Shown: one piece after another, positions 26,410-35,380 of the stretch | Numbering within the stretch: position 1 is the first letter of the stretch | How the letters are laid out: each line of letters begins with the position of its first letter | Assembly (NCBI GenBank): GCA_963732925.1 | Contig: CAVTBJ010000012.1 | Span: 1 to 64,000, forward strand | DNA from: DASZRZ01 sp963732925 | GTDB taxonomy: Bacteria; Acidobacteriota; Terriglobia; Terriglobales; Acidobacteriaceae | Length of the DNA stretch: 64,000 bases | Direction of reading: 5' to 3' | The notes under the pieces: model-generated | The model's database searches: none | What the model saw: only the letters and a program-made list of their open reading frames with translations | What the model was told of the DNA's origin: nothing | Program-made: the position numbers and the translations under genes

Positions 26410-26649
26410 GTGATTGAAGGCCTCGTCCTGAAGCGCTGCCCGCGCTGCCAGAGTGACGAACGCTTCTGGCACGAAGCCGGAATTTTCCTGGTGACATCGA
26501 ACAGCAGCGATCATGGCCATGGCGGCTACGCCCAGGCTGCCGCCGTGGTGTGCCCCAACTGTGGACTCATTGAGTTCTACGGGACCAGTTCGCCCGTCCT
26601 GAAAGAACTCCCGCAGATGCAAGTGCCGACCGAGAGCGAAAGCGCCTAA
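26410..26649 (+). CDS. Small zinc-ribbon protein downstream of rpmB
   Basis: 79 residues, GTG start at 26410, four bases after the rpmB stop, so the two are almost certainly co-translated. It contains two Cys pairs (KRCPRCQSDE, residues 9-12, and VVCPNCGLIEFYG, about 48-51), a typical zinc ribbon, with a His/Gly-rich loop (SSDHGHGGY) between them. No catalytic domain. Function unknown. Confidence 0.7.
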   Translation: MIEGLVLKRCPRCQSDERFWHEAGIFLVTSNSSDHGHGGYAQAAAVVCPNCGLIEFYGTSSPVLKELPQMQVPTESESA

Positions 26650-26727
26650 GCCTCTGCGGCCAGAACTCGTCTGGAGCCGGTATCCGGCCCGACCACAGAG
26701 AAGGGGCCATCCCGTCGACACAGCTTC

Positions 26728-27912
26728 TCACCGGCTATACTGATTCTTCTTCTTTTCCTCGTGCCGCTCCAGCCCCAGTTGAATCAGGCGATCAATCAAC
26801 TCTGAGTATTCGATCCCCGATGCCGCCCACAGCTTGGGGTACATGCTGATCTGGGTGAATCCCGGCATGGTATTGATTTCATTGAGGTAAATCCGCCGAG
26901 TCTGCGGGTCCATCAGGAAATCGACCCGTGCCAGCCCTGAGCAGTCCACAGCGCGAAACGCCGCCACCGCAAGCTCGCGAACCTTTTTCTGCTCCGCTTT
27001 GGTCAGCTTCGCCGGGATCACCAGTTGCGAGCCTTCGTCGAGGTACTTGGCGGAATAGTCGTAAAACTCCGCCGCGGGGACGATCTCGCCGGGCAAGGAG
27101 GCGATGGGTTCGTCATTCCCCAGCACGGAACATTCAATTTCGCGGGCCTTGCGCTTGGCGCCGCCCACCCCCTGCTCGACCACGATCTTCCGGTCATAGC
27201 GCGCGGCCTCTTTCATGCCTGCGTCTAGTTCCTTGCTGTTCAAGACCTTCCGGATTCCCACCGAGCTGCCCAAATTTGCGGGCTTGGTGAACACCGGGTA
27301 TTTGAGCGCGCTCTCAATCTCGCGGCGAATTTTTTTGGGGTCACGCTCCCAGTCACGCCGGAGCACGGTCACGTGCTTCACCATGGGCAATCCGGCGGCG
27401 CGGAACAGGTCCTTCATAATGCCCTTGTCCATGCCTGCCGAAGATCCCAGCACTCCAGCTCCAACATAGGGAATATCTGCCAGTTCCAGCAGTCCCTGGA
27501 TGGTGCCGTCCTCGCCAAAGGTGCCGTGCAGGACCGGAAAAATCACATCCACGCGAATGGAATGATTCGAGCGCGGTGCCGGGACGTGACTCTGAAACGG
27601 AATCAGTTCCGTGCCCCCGGCGCTGGGCACCGGAGGCACCACCACAGCTTCTCCGCCGGCCAGCAGGGCTGCGGGCGCGGTGGCCTCCGGATCCCCTGCG
27701 CGCCAATGGAGCTTCTGGCGTGGCGCTTGCCCCCGCAGGAGCTTTTCTGCATCCCCATCGGCGAGCCATTGGCCCTGCTTGGTAATCCCGATCGGCACAA
27801 CCTCATATTTCTTCTTGTCGATAGCCTGCAGAATGGAGGCCGCGGAAAGCAGGGATACTTCGTGTTCGCCACTGCGTCCACCGAACAGTATCCCAACTCG
27901 CAACTTATGCAT
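26728..27912 (-). CDS. ddl: D-alanine--D-alanine ligase
   Basis: Joins two D-Ala for peptidoglycan precursors. The start is ATG 27912 (MHKLRVGILFGGRSGEHEVS), the family N-terminus. 394 residues, ATP-grasp fold. VDVIFPVLHGTFGEDGTIQG, YVGAGVLGSSAGMDKGIMK, KYPVFTKPANLGSSVGIRKV, RVDFLMDPQTRRIYLNEINT and the final MPGFTQISMYPKLW are all present, including the Glu/Asn metal ligands of the NEIN motif. A longer-than-usual linker (about 60-110) separates the first two lobes. It is a single gene on the minus strand. Confidence 0.95.
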   Translation of the reverse strand: MHKLRVGILFGGRSGEHEVSLLSAASILQAIDKKKYEVVPIGITKQGQWLADGDAEKLLRGQAPRQKLHWRAGDPEATAPAALLAGGEAVVVPPVPSAGGTELIPFQSHVPAPRSNHSIRVDVIFPVLHGTFGEDGTIQGLLELADIPYVGAGVLGSSAGMDKGIMKDLFRAAGLPMVKHVTVLRRDWERDPKKIRREIESALKYPVFTKPANLGSSVGIRKVLNSKELDAGMKEAARYDRKIVVEQGVGGAKRKAREIECSVLGNDEPIASLPGEIVPAAEFYDYSAKYLDEGSQLVIPAKLTKAEQKKVRELAVAAFRAVDCSGLARVDFLMDPQTRRIYLNEINTMPGFTQISMYPKLWAASGIEYSELIDRLIQLGLERHEEKKKNQYSR

Positions 27913-28021
27913 AACGCGAACATAGCAGAAAATAAAATTTCCATCATGAGATCCGAAGAAAATTGCCTTAGAACTTTCGTACTCTACTGCGGCGGGCCCG
28001 CCGTGCTCATGCTGTAGACAT

Positions 28022-28537
28022 ATGCGCGCCGGGTTTCTCAAAACAATGTCAACGTTTCGCTGTTCCCACCAGTTCTCCTGGCCCAGGCGTTGGCGCGACG
28101 GCAATTACTACCAGGTCTGCGTGCGTTGCGGGGCCGAGTACCTCTACGACTGGGACAGCATGCAGCGTGCCGGCCGCTTTGAACGGCACGAAGAAACGCC
28201 TGGGCCGGTTGCCTCTAAGACGGTGTCTTCCTGGCGGCCGCGGGCGCGGCGAGTCAGCGTCGAGTTGCAAATCCAGTTTCGCCAGCCCGGTTCCGAAGAA
28301 TGGCATTCCGGGATCATCCGCAACGTGAGTGAGACCGGAGTGCTGATTCTTGCGGATGGACTGCTGCCCGCGGGGGCGGAAGTCGAACTGAAGTTCGTAA
28401 TGCCAAAGGAAATTTCCGGACAGGAAGGCTCTCTCGTAATCACGTCCGGCACCGTGGCGCGAGTGCTCCCGGAGTCCTCGCGCGAGGGTGGGCGCATGGC
28501 CGCAACCATTCAGGTCTGCAGGTTTCTTCAGAAATAA
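28022..28537 (+). CDS. PilZ domain protein with N-terminal CxxH/CxxC zinc-finger-like module
   Basis: 171 residues from ATG 28022 (ATG 28046, giving MSTFRCSHQF, is an equally good start). The first part has CSHQFSWPRRWRDG followed by YYQVCVRCGAEYLYDW: a Cys-x2-His and a Cys-x2-Cys pair that could hold one zinc. After a linker, a PilZ domain begins with RARRVSVELQIQFR and IIRNVSETGVLI (about 102-113), then VELKFVMPKEI and VITSGTVARVLPES. The arginine motif is RARR and the second motif is N-x-S-x-x-G, so c-di-GMP binding is possible but the consensus D is replaced by N. Function unknown. Confidence 0.75.
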   Translation: MRAGFLKTMSTFRCSHQFSWPRRWRDGNYYQVCVRCGAEYLYDWDSMQRAGRFERHEETPGPVASKTVSSWRPRARRVSVELQIQFRQPGSEEWHSGIIRNVSETGVLILADGLLPAGAEVELKFVMPKEISGQEGSLVITSGTVARVLPESSREGGRMAATIQVCRFLQK

Positions 28538-28580
28538 ACCAGAAATAGGTCCGGCAATGCAGCTCAAGGATGCCCCGCCG

Positions 28581-29228
28581 TCAGGACGAAGGCCTTACAC
28601 CCCCTAACAAAGCTAGTTCCCGCCACTTCCAATGGCAATCCACGTCGGTAAAGCCGATTTCCCGCAGCCACGTCAACTGCTGTTCCAGATCGAGCAGCTT
28701 ATTGGAGGGATCTTCGTCCTGCGGGAGGGTGCCGAGCTTCTGCAGAAATTCCTGATGCAGTCGGGGCGTAGGCGAGGAAACGTGTTCCAGATTGCAAAAC
28801 ACGCCACTGGGTACTAGGGCGCGAAAGATTTCTTTATACAAAGCGCGTTTGCGTTCGTGCGGAACATGGTGGATGGCGAAGCTCGAAACCACGCAATCAA
28901 AGTGTCCCAGGGAGGGCAGCGGCAGCGAAAAGTCGTGGGCCACAATGCTGATGTCACTTGCGCTGTCGAATCGCTCCCGCAAAACCTGAAGCATGGTGGG
29001 CGAGAAGTCCAGGGCAACCACCTCGGTGCCCGGGCGCGATGCCTTGACGAGCGCAGTCAGCCTGCCGCCGCCGCTTCCCAGATCAAGAACGCGAGACGGG
29101 TTCTCGGGCAAGAACTCAAGCAGGGTAGCTTCGCCCTCCACACGGTGGGGAACGGAATCGGCGCGGTTGCGAAGGTAATCAAGAGCATGTTCAGCGGAAG
29201 ACCAGAGGTTTACATCAGAGGCGGACAT
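28581..29228 (-). CDS. Class I SAM-dependent methyltransferase
   Basis: 215 residues from ATG 29228 (MSASDVNLWSSAEHALDYL). Rossmann-like methyltransferase with motif I VLDLGSGGGRLTALV (about 46-60), the acidic end of strand 2 VVALDFSPTML, motif III-like HFDCVVSSFAIHHV and LVPSGVFCNLEHV. It resembles the trans-aconitate/UbiE-type methyltransferases; the substrate is unknown. Starts 44 bases after the arginase stop on the same strand. Confidence 0.8.
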   Translation of the reverse strand: MSASDVNLWSSAEHALDYLRNRADSVPHRVEGEATLLEFLPENPSRVLDLGSGGGRLTALVKASRPGTEVVALDFSPTMLQVLRERFDSASDISIVAHDFSLPLPSLGHFDCVVSSFAIHHVPHERKRALYKEIFRALVPSGVFCNLEHVSSPTPRLHQEFLQKLGTLPQDEDPSNKLLDLEQQLTWLREIGFTDVDCHWKWRELALLGGVRPSS

Positions 29229-29271
29229 AGAGACTCCCGTGCTTACGGCTATGCGGCGAACGTCGCTTGGG

Positions 29272-30252
29272 CTAGAGAATTTTCTTCCCAAATGCCGACA
29301 GGGCCAATTCTACCGCCAGGGAAGCCGTGCGATTGTGTTCGTCGATGACTGGGTTTACCTCGACAATTTCGAAGCTCAGCAGGCGGCCGTGGTCGGCTAC
29401 GATTTCCATGGCTAGGTGAGCCTCCCGATAGGTGGCGCCGCCGCGGACCGGGGTTCCCACTCCGGGCGCATCCTCGGGATCGATCCAGTCCATGTCGAGG
29501 GAGACATGGTAGCCGGCGGTCCCGCGGCCGGCGGCACGAAGCGCCTCTTCCACCACCGCACGCATCCCGCGCTCGTCGATGTCTCGCATGGTGTAGACCT
29601 CAATGCCCGCGCGGCGGATGTTTTCTTTTTCCGCCGTATCCACGTCCCGCACCCCCACCAGGACGCAGTTTTCCGGCGCGACTTTTGGGGAAAACGGGAA
29701 GATCCTTGAAAGCTCCGAATCCCAAAGGCCGGTGATCGCCGCCAACGGCATGCCGTGGACATTGCCGCTGGGAGAGCTTTCGGGAGTGTTCATGTCACTG
29801 TGCGCGTCGAACCAGATGAGGCCGATTTTCTGGTTTTGACGGCGATAGAATTCCGCCACTCCGGAGACGGTGCCCACGGCGATCGAGTGATCGCCTCCCA
29901 GGACCAGCGGCACCTTGCCGGCGGCGAGCGTCTTCACCACCAGTTCCGCTTCTTTCGCGCAAGTGGAGGTGATCTCTTTCAGGTATTTCGCCCGGGGATT
30001 TCCCTTCCGTTTCTGTTCGGCGATGGCGACTGCAATGTTCCCGCCATCCTCGACCCTGTGCCCCAGCGCTTCCAGCCGGCTTTCCAGTCCAGCCACACGA
30101 ACTGCGGAGGGGCCCATGTCCACGCCGCGGCGGGACTGTCCGAGATCAAGAGGAACTCCAATGACGCGAATCTGCCGCGGAACAATGCCCAGCTCTGGGG
30201 CAGGTGTTCGTTCGAGTTCTGTCGGGGGTAAGTTCTGCTTGCCAGCGTCCAT
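29272..30252 (-). CDS. rocF: Arginase
   Basis: Hydrolyses arginine to ornithine and urea. 326 residues from ATG 30252 (MDAGKQNLPPTEL); residues before this in the same frame are not family-like. Manganese-binding motifs: LVLGGDHSIAVG (His), IWFDAHSDMNTPESSPSGN (three ligands) and VSLDMDWIDPEDAPGVGTP (paired Asp). The active-site Glu in FEIVEVNPVID and the N-terminal IGVPLDLGQSRRGVDMGP also fit. Agmatinase is less likely given the NTPESSPSGNVHG block. Confidence 0.9.
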   Translation of the reverse strand: MDAGKQNLPPTELERTPAPELGIVPRQIRVIGVPLDLGQSRRGVDMGPSAVRVAGLESRLEALGHRVEDGGNIAVAIAEQKRKGNPRAKYLKEITSTCAKEAELVVKTLAAGKVPLVLGGDHSIAVGTVSGVAEFYRRQNQKIGLIWFDAHSDMNTPESSPSGNVHGMPLAAITGLWDSELSRIFPFSPKVAPENCVLVGVRDVDTAEKENIRRAGIEVYTMRDIDERGMRAVVEEALRAAGRGTAGYHVSLDMDWIDPEDAPGVGTPVRGGATYREAHLAMEIVADHGRLLSFEIVEVNPVIDEHNRTASLAVELALSAFGKKIL

Positions 30253-30330
30253 GGATTGGAATGCAAATGTGATGCGAAGTCCGCTGCCGCGGAGCATCGC
30301 TGGAAGTTCTATACTTGCCGGTCGAGTCTC

Positions 30331-31260
30331 CTATCTCGCAGAACGCTCACCCACGGTGCTGGCCGCCGGTTTTAGCAGGCCCTCGACTTCCAGCCAGTCG
30401 CCGAAGCGGTCGATCCAGTGATCGGTGGGCAGGCCTCGTTGCAGCATGCCGAAGCCGTGTCCCCCCTTGGCATAGATGTGTAGCTCGGCGGGCTTCCCGG
30501 CGTCCTTCCACTGGATAAAAAGTTTGGCGCTGTTGCTGGAGGGAATCAGAGGATCGTCGGCAGCACAAGCGATAAATAGCGGCGGAGCATCCTGCGGAAC
30601 CGGGCCGTTCACTGCACGTCCATAGATGGGAGCGGCAAAGTCGGGGCGGCTCTCGGCGTCGTGCTGCATGACCACATCCATAGTCATCATGGCTCCGGCG
30701 GAAAAGCCAATGATACCGATGCGGTTGGGGTCAATCCCCCACTCGGAGGCGCGCTGGCGCACGAGCTTCAAGGCCTGGCGTCCGTCATCGGAAGCTCGCT
30801 GCCGAACCCTGGCTATCTCTGCCATGTCCTCGCTGCTGGGCTTGCTTTGCGCGCCGGAGTTGGCCTGTTGCCGGTATTCACGGAATTCCTCATCGCTGGC
30901 AGGCATCTTCGCAGTTCTGTACTTGAGGACAAATGCCGCGACGCCTCGATCCCGGAGCCATTCGGCAACCTTGCTTCCCTCAGCCTCGACGGCCAGGTAG
31001 TGATAGCCGCCGCCGGGCGCGATGACGATGGCGGTGCCATTGGCTTTGCCTTTGTCGGGAAAATACGCCGTAATCGTCGGCTTCACGATGTTGCGCACCA
31101 TCGGCCCCTTTTCAGTCATGGTGGTCGCCTCGTGACGCGTCCAGCCTCCCGATCCTGGGGCAACACCGGGATAGAGGGGAATGACCTGCTTTTGCGCGAT
31201 TGCCGTCAGAGAAGTGAGGAGAAGACCGGAACTGGCCAGAGTTTTCAGGAAAGAAGTCAT
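30331..31260 (-). CDS. Exported alpha/beta-hydrolase (esterase family)
   Basis: 309 residues with a signal peptide (SGLLLTSLTAIAQ, cleavage near residue 22). The fold is a BD-FAE/acetyl-xylan-esterase-like hydrolase: oxyanion HGGG-type region VIAPGGGYHYLAVEAEG, nucleophile IGFSAGAMMT (Ser near 191), acid CAADDPLIP, and His in AKGGHGFGM. Substrate unknown; related proteins deacetylate polysaccharides or cleave small esters. Downstream of the asnS gene on the same strand, 62 bases apart. Confidence 0.8.
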   Translation of the reverse strand: MTSFLKTLASSGLLLTSLTAIAQKQVIPLYPGVAPGSGGWTRHEATTMTEKGPMVRNIVKPTITAYFPDKGKANGTAIVIAPGGGYHYLAVEAEGSKVAEWLRDRGVAAFVLKYRTAKMPASDEEFREYRQQANSGAQSKPSSEDMAEIARVRQRASDDGRQALKLVRQRASEWGIDPNRIGIIGFSAGAMMTMDVVMQHDAESRPDFAAPIYGRAVNGPVPQDAPPLFIACAADDPLIPSSNSAKLFIQWKDAGKPAELHIYAKGGHGFGMLQRGLPTDHWIDRFGDWLEVEGLLKPAASTVGERSAR

Positions 31261-31322
31261 CGCGGAATTCCCTTCGGAACAAAATGACTGTGGTCCTCGG
31301 AGCTGCGTGCTGGCCGATTCCC

Positions 31323-32669
31323 TCAGGGATACAAGCGATATAGCATGCGGGGAAACGGAATGGTTTCGCGGACATGCTCCAGACCGCAGATCCAGGCCAC
31401 GGCCCGCTCGATTCCCATGCCGAAGCCGGCGTGTGGCACGCTGCCAAATTTGCGCAGATCAAGGTACCACCGAAAAGCCTCTTCCGGCAGGTTGTGCTCG
31501 TGAATGCGCTTCAGCAGCAGGTCGTAGGAGGCCATACGCTGCGACCCGCCGATGATCTCTCCGTACCCTTCCGGCGCCAGCATGTCCACGCACAACGCCA
31601 GTTCCGGACGTTGCGGGTCTGGCTCCATGTAGAAGGCCTTTACCTTGCCGGGATAGCGGTGGATCATCACCGGCTTGTCGAACTGCTGGGAAAGATAGGT
31701 CTCGTCGGGCGAACCCAGGTCGCCCCCCCATTCAAAGCGCGTTTCCAGTTTGCCTTCGGCGTGACCTTGCTGAAGGCGCTCCACAGCTTCGTCGTAGGTG
31801 ATGCGCGGGAAGGGAAGCTGGATTTTCTCCAGCAACGCGGTGTCTCTGCCAATGGTCTCTAGGTCGGGCCGGCGGCGCTCCAGCACGCGCTGCACCAGGA
31901 ATGCGATCAGCCCTTCCCCAAGGTCCATCAGGTCGTCAAGACGGGCGAAGGCGATTTCCGGCTCGACCATCCAGAATTCGGTGAGGTGGCGGCGGGTTTT
32001 GGACTTCTCGGCGCGGAACGTGGGCCCGAACGAGTACACCTTGCCCAGCGCCATGGCCGTTGCCTCAATGTAGAGCTGCCCGGACTGTGTCAGGAAAGCC
32101 TGCTCCTCGAAATAGTCCACCGGAAAGAGCGTGGTGGTACCTTCGCAGGCGGCAGGAGTCAGGATGGGAGGGTCAGTCAGCACGAAGCCGCGATCGTCGA
32201 AGAAATCACGAGCCGCCTTGATGATCTCCGCCCGCACTCGCAAAATCGCTGCCTGCCGGGGCGACCGGATCCACAGGTGACGGTGCTCCATCAGGAAGTC
32301 AACGCCGTGCTCCTTCAGAGAAATAGGATACGGGTCCGACCCCGACACGCGTTGCACCACCTGCACGTCGCTGATGTCCAGTTCGTAGCCGCCGGGTGCG
32401 CGCTTGTCTGCGCGTACGCGCCCGCGAACGATCACGCTGGATTCCTGGGTAAGGCCTTTGAGCGACTCGAATAGCTCCGGAGAAACAGCGTTCTTGGCCA
32501 CCACACCCTGGATCAGGCCGGTGCCGTCACGGAAGATTGGGAACAGCAGCTTGCCGCTTTCGCGCAGGTTGTAGAGCCAACCCTTCAGGGTGACTTCTTC
32601 GCCCTGGTGGCGGCCCACCTCGGCTATGCGCGCCTCGGGGGCACTTGCGGTGTTGTCTTCGACAGCCAT
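31323..32669 (-). CDS. asnS: Asparaginyl-tRNA synthetase
   Basis: Class IIb synthetase charging tRNA-Asn. 448 residues. N-terminal OB-fold anticodon domain (VTLKGWLYNLRESGKLLFPI, IVRGRV), then the catalytic domain. Visible there are PPILTPAACEGTTTLFPVDY, QSGQLYIEATAMALGKVYSF, motif 2 FRAEKSKTRRHLTEFWMVE and motif 3 HAGFGMGIERAVAWICGL. The AEKSKTRRHLTEFW form distinguishes AsnS from AspS. Full length. Confidence 0.95.
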   Translation of the reverse strand: MAVEDNTASAPEARIAEVGRHQGEEVTLKGWLYNLRESGKLLFPIFRDGTGLIQGVVAKNAVSPELFESLKGLTQESSVIVRGRVRADKRAPGGYELDISDVQVVQRVSGSDPYPISLKEHGVDFLMEHRHLWIRSPRQAAILRVRAEIIKAARDFFDDRGFVLTDPPILTPAACEGTTTLFPVDYFEEQAFLTQSGQLYIEATAMALGKVYSFGPTFRAEKSKTRRHLTEFWMVEPEIAFARLDDLMDLGEGLIAFLVQRVLERRRPDLETIGRDTALLEKIQLPFPRITYDEAVERLQQGHAEGKLETRFEWGGDLGSPDETYLSQQFDKPVMIHRYPGKVKAFYMEPDPQRPELALCVDMLAPEGYGEIIGGSQRMASYDLLLKRIHEHNLPEEAFRWYLDLRKFGSVPHAGFGMGIERAVAWICGLEHVRETIPFPRMLYRLYP

Positions 32670-32710
32670 GGAGATATCGGGTTCCTGAGAACGCTCATCG
32701 CAACCTGGAG

Positions 32711-33550
32711 CTAGACCTTGGCGGCAGCCTGCTCCATCTTTTGAAATGCCGGCGCAATACCGTTCAGGATGGCGGCATGGTCTTTACCTTCGCCTTCGAT
32801 TTCCAGCAGCACCGAAGGCACGTGAGGTGCGGACTGCAGCAGGCGAACCGCCTCGTTCCAGTCGATGCTGCCTTCCCCCGGCCAGAGGTGCGAGTCGCGG
32901 TCGCGGGCATTGTCGTGCACGTGGGTGGAGCGGATGTGCTCCTTCAGGGTTTGGAAAGCCTCAGGCACCGAGCTCATGAGATGGGCGTGGCCGAAATCGA
33001 AACACACCCCCACGTCTTCGAAGTGGGCAGTAGTCAGAAACTCCACAATCCGTTCCGGCGTGGAAAGCTCGTTGGGAATGTTCTCCAGCAGGACCTTCAC
33101 GCCAAGCGGCTTGGCAAAGGCACGCAGGTGTTCCACGGAAGTCATGGCGGCATCAAACTTCTGCTCGCTGAAGTCCTCGCCTCCCGTGCCGACGTGCTGC
33201 ACCAGGTAGCGAAAGGGAATTTGCTCCGCCACTTCCAGCGCCCGCTTGATCTCGTCCATGGCCTCGATGCGCTGTTTTTTGTCCGTGGCGGCAATGTTCA
33301 CCGGGGGCGAGCCGGTGCGTCCCCACTCGTAGTCGCTGAACATGGGGGAATGCATGGAATGGAGCGGGATTCCGCTGTTGCGGAACCAGGCGGCGATTTC
33401 AATCACGTGCTGCCGCCGGTTGGCGTAATCGATATGGCTGCGAACGGCAAAAATCTCAATCGCCTCGGCTCCGCTGCGAACCATGCCATCGAGCAGCCCA
33501 GGATGCAGACGCTCCTTGACGAAACAGTAGGTGGACATTGCTTTCAACAT
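32711..33550 (-). CDS. Sugar phosphate isomerase/epimerase (TIM-barrel, xylose-isomerase-like)
   Basis: 279 residues (or from the Met at 33538). AP-endonuclease-2/xylose-isomerase-like TIM barrel: GAEAIEIFAV, LVQHVGTGGEDFSEQKFD, VLLENIPNELSTPERIVEF, VGVCFDFGHAHLM, STHVHDNARDRDSHLWPGEG and VLLEIEGEG. Metal-ligand residues (Glu, Asp/His, His, Glu) are in place. The reaction is unknown; such proteins interconvert keto and aldo sugars or inositols. It follows asnS on the same strand, upstream of it by 41 bases. Confidence 0.8.
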   Translation of the reverse strand: MLKAMSTYCFVKERLHPGLLDGMVRSGAEAIEIFAVRSHIDYANRRQHVIEIAAWFRNSGIPLHSMHSPMFSDYEWGRTGSPPVNIAATDKKQRIEAMDEIKRALEVAEQIPFRYLVQHVGTGGEDFSEQKFDAAMTSVEHLRAFAKPLGVKVLLENIPNELSTPERIVEFLTTAHFEDVGVCFDFGHAHLMSSVPEAFQTLKEHIRSTHVHDNARDRDSHLWPGEGSIDWNEAVRLLQSAPHVPSVLLEIEGEGKDHAAILNGIAPAFQKMEQAAAKV

Positions 33551-33719
33551 TGGAATTCCCGAGTGCTATGCGACCCCTGAACTGCCTGGAAAAGCGTGAC
33601 GGAACGTGGCGAGACAGCAACAACAATACATGAGGCTAGCCCACCACGTCCGGCGAGTCAAATTCAGACTCGGGTTTCGTCCCTGCGCCGTGCTACTGTC
33701 TTCCAGGAGCAAACGAGCC

Positions 33720-34160
33720 ATGTCCCGGCGCCTTCTTTTTCCTTGCTGTATCGCCCTGTTGACAGCCGCGATTGCATGCACGCGGGCTTCCAATTCGGCG
33801 CCGACCAAGGTGCAGGGCCCCGGAGTGACCACCGCCAGCGGCTTGCAATACTGGGACATCAAAACCGGAGACGGGGCCGCGGTGAAGCCCGGGGACTTGC
33901 TTACGGTGCAGTACACCGGCTGGCTTGAAAATGGCACGAAATTCGACAGCTCGCTGGACCGCCACAAACCGTTTCAATTCCGCCTTGGGGTCGATCGCGT
34001 CATCAAAGGCTGGGCTGAGGGTATGTCGACTATGCGGGTCGGAGGGAAGCGTCAACTCCGAATTCCACCCCAGCTCGGATATGGAGCCCGGGGCGCAGGC
34101 AACGTGATTCCACCCAATGCCACGCTGATCTTCGATGTGGAACTGCTGAAAGCAGAGTGA
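33720..34160 (+). CDS. FKBP-type peptidyl-prolyl isomerase lipoprotein
   Basis: 146 residues from ATG 33720 (MSRRLLFPCC). A lipoprotein signal peptide ends at TAAIACTR (lipobox Cys near 20), so the domain faces the periplasm. The FKBP domain is complete: GLQYWDIKTGDGAAVKPGD, VQYTGWLENGTKFDSS, FRLGVDRVIKGWAEGMSTMR and VGGKRQLRIPPQLGYGARG, ending NATLIFDVELLKAE. The residues of the active-site pocket are conserved. The longer frame upstream was rejected because it is not signal-like. Confidence 0.92.
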   Translation: MSRRLLFPCCIALLTAAIACTRASNSAPTKVQGPGVTTASGLQYWDIKTGDGAAVKPGDLLTVQYTGWLENGTKFDSSLDRHKPFQFRLGVDRVIKGWAEGMSTMRVGGKRQLRIPPQLGYGARGAGNVIPPNATLIFDVELLKAE

Positions 34161-34206
34161 GAGCGGCCTCAGTTTCGGCCGGGATTGACTTCTGGCCCGG
34201 CTCTGC

Positions 34207-35346
34207 TTACACCCGCCCGCTGATCTCCCCCAGAGTGACCGGGACGTTCATTCGCTTCTGTCCCCGGTAGATGGTTACCGTGATCGTGTCCTCGGTCTTA
34301 TGGGTATCCATAACGTGCTGCAAGTCGTTGGAATCCTGGATCTGCTCGCCGTTAATGGCGACAATCAGATCGCCCCCGAGAAGAATCGGAATATTGCCCA
34401 GGTAAGCGCGCCGGTCACCACCCTTCAAGCCGGCGCGGTCGGCGGCTCCTCCGGGTAAGACACGCATGATCAGCAGGCCGTGGTCGGCTGCCAGGTTAAG
34501 CTGCTGGGAGAGGTCGGGGCCAATAGGCAGTACTTCCACGCCCAGCGAAGGACGCCGCACCCGCCCATAGGTGACCAGATCGTTCAGTACTGCCTTAGCC
34601 GTGTCGATGGGGATGGCGAAGCCGATCCCTGCGCTCTGACCTACAGGACTGAAGATCATGGTGTTGATGCCAATGACTTCCCCGTGGGAGTTCAGCAGCG
34701 GACCGCCGGAGTTTCCCGGGTTAATGGCCGCGTCGGTCTGGATGGCTTCATCGATGCGTTCCCCCTGGGGCTCCTGCACCGGACGGATGGAGCTGATGAT
34801 GCCGCGGGTCATCGTGCCCTGCAGGCCGAAGGGGTTGCCGATGGCGAAGACCTTCTGCCCTACTTGCAGGCCGTGGGAATCCCCCAGGGTAGCAATGGAG
34901 AGGCTGGGAGCATCAATCTTCAGAACCGCCAGATCCAGGCGCTGGTCGCTGCCGATGATCTGGGCTCGATAGGACTTCCGGTTGGCCAGTGTCACCTGCA
35001 CCTCGCGCGCGTTCTCGATCACGTGGTAATTGGTGAGGATGTGACCCTGCTTGTCGAGGACAAAACCCGAGCCCTGGCCCTCCTGCGGCACCACACCGTA
35101 GAAAAAGTCGAAGCTCACGCTGGTGGATTTGATGTTGACCACCGACGGCAAAGCCTTTTTGTAAACATTGACATTGGTGATCTCCTCCGGGTCCAGCTTC
35201 GCCGGCCCGGCGGCCAGGGTGAGCTCCAGCTTGCCGGAATTTCCTACCCAGCTTGCGGGAACGAGGGATGGATGATTTCGGCTCGTAATCCAAAAGAATC
35301 CACCGGCCAGCAGGAAGGCGAGCAGAACAGGTCGAAGCGCTTTCAT
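34207..35346 (-). CDS. HtrA/DegP-type S1C serine protease
   Basis: 379 residues, periplasmic, anchored by an N-terminal helix (RPVLLAFLLAGGFFWIT). Trypsin-like domain with catalytic His108 (LTNYHVIENA), Asp138 (QRLDLAVLK) and Ser213 (INPGNSGGPLL). One C-terminal PDZ domain (about 265-365, with PSLGVEVLPIG, LLIMRVLPGGAADRAGLKGGD and GDLIVAINGEQI). One PDZ domain resembles DegS/HhoA more than two-PDZ DegP. Roles in these families: envelope stress sensing or degradation of misfolded periplasmic proteins. Convergent with the FKBP gene. Confidence 0.92.
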   Translation of the reverse strand: MKALRPVLLAFLLAGGFFWITSRNHPSLVPASWVGNSGKLELTLAAGPAKLDPEEITNVNVYKKALPSVVNIKSTSVSFDFFYGVVPQEGQGSGFVLDKQGHILTNYHVIENAREVQVTLANRKSYRAQIIGSDQRLDLAVLKIDAPSLSIATLGDSHGLQVGQKVFAIGNPFGLQGTMTRGIISSIRPVQEPQGERIDEAIQTDAAINPGNSGGPLLNSHGEVIGINTMIFSPVGQSAGIGFAIPIDTAKAVLNDLVTYGRVRRPSLGVEVLPIGPDLSQQLNLAADHGLLIMRVLPGGAADRAGLKGGDRRAYLGNIPILLGGDLIVAINGEQIQDSNDLQHVMDTHKTEDTITVTIYRGQKRMNVPVTLGEISGRV

Positions 35347-35380
35347 AGTTCTTGAACCGGGTCCTTGGAAAATTGCATCC

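Noticed and set aside
34165..34200. GCCGGG...CCCGGC hairpin between the convergent FKBP and HtrA genes
   Set aside because: Short stem, 12-base loop and no T-run on either strand; too weak to call a terminator.
34480..35355. Plus-strand frame of 291 codons over the HtrA gene
   Set aside because: The minus strand has a complete protease with catalytic triad; the plus frame shows no motif.
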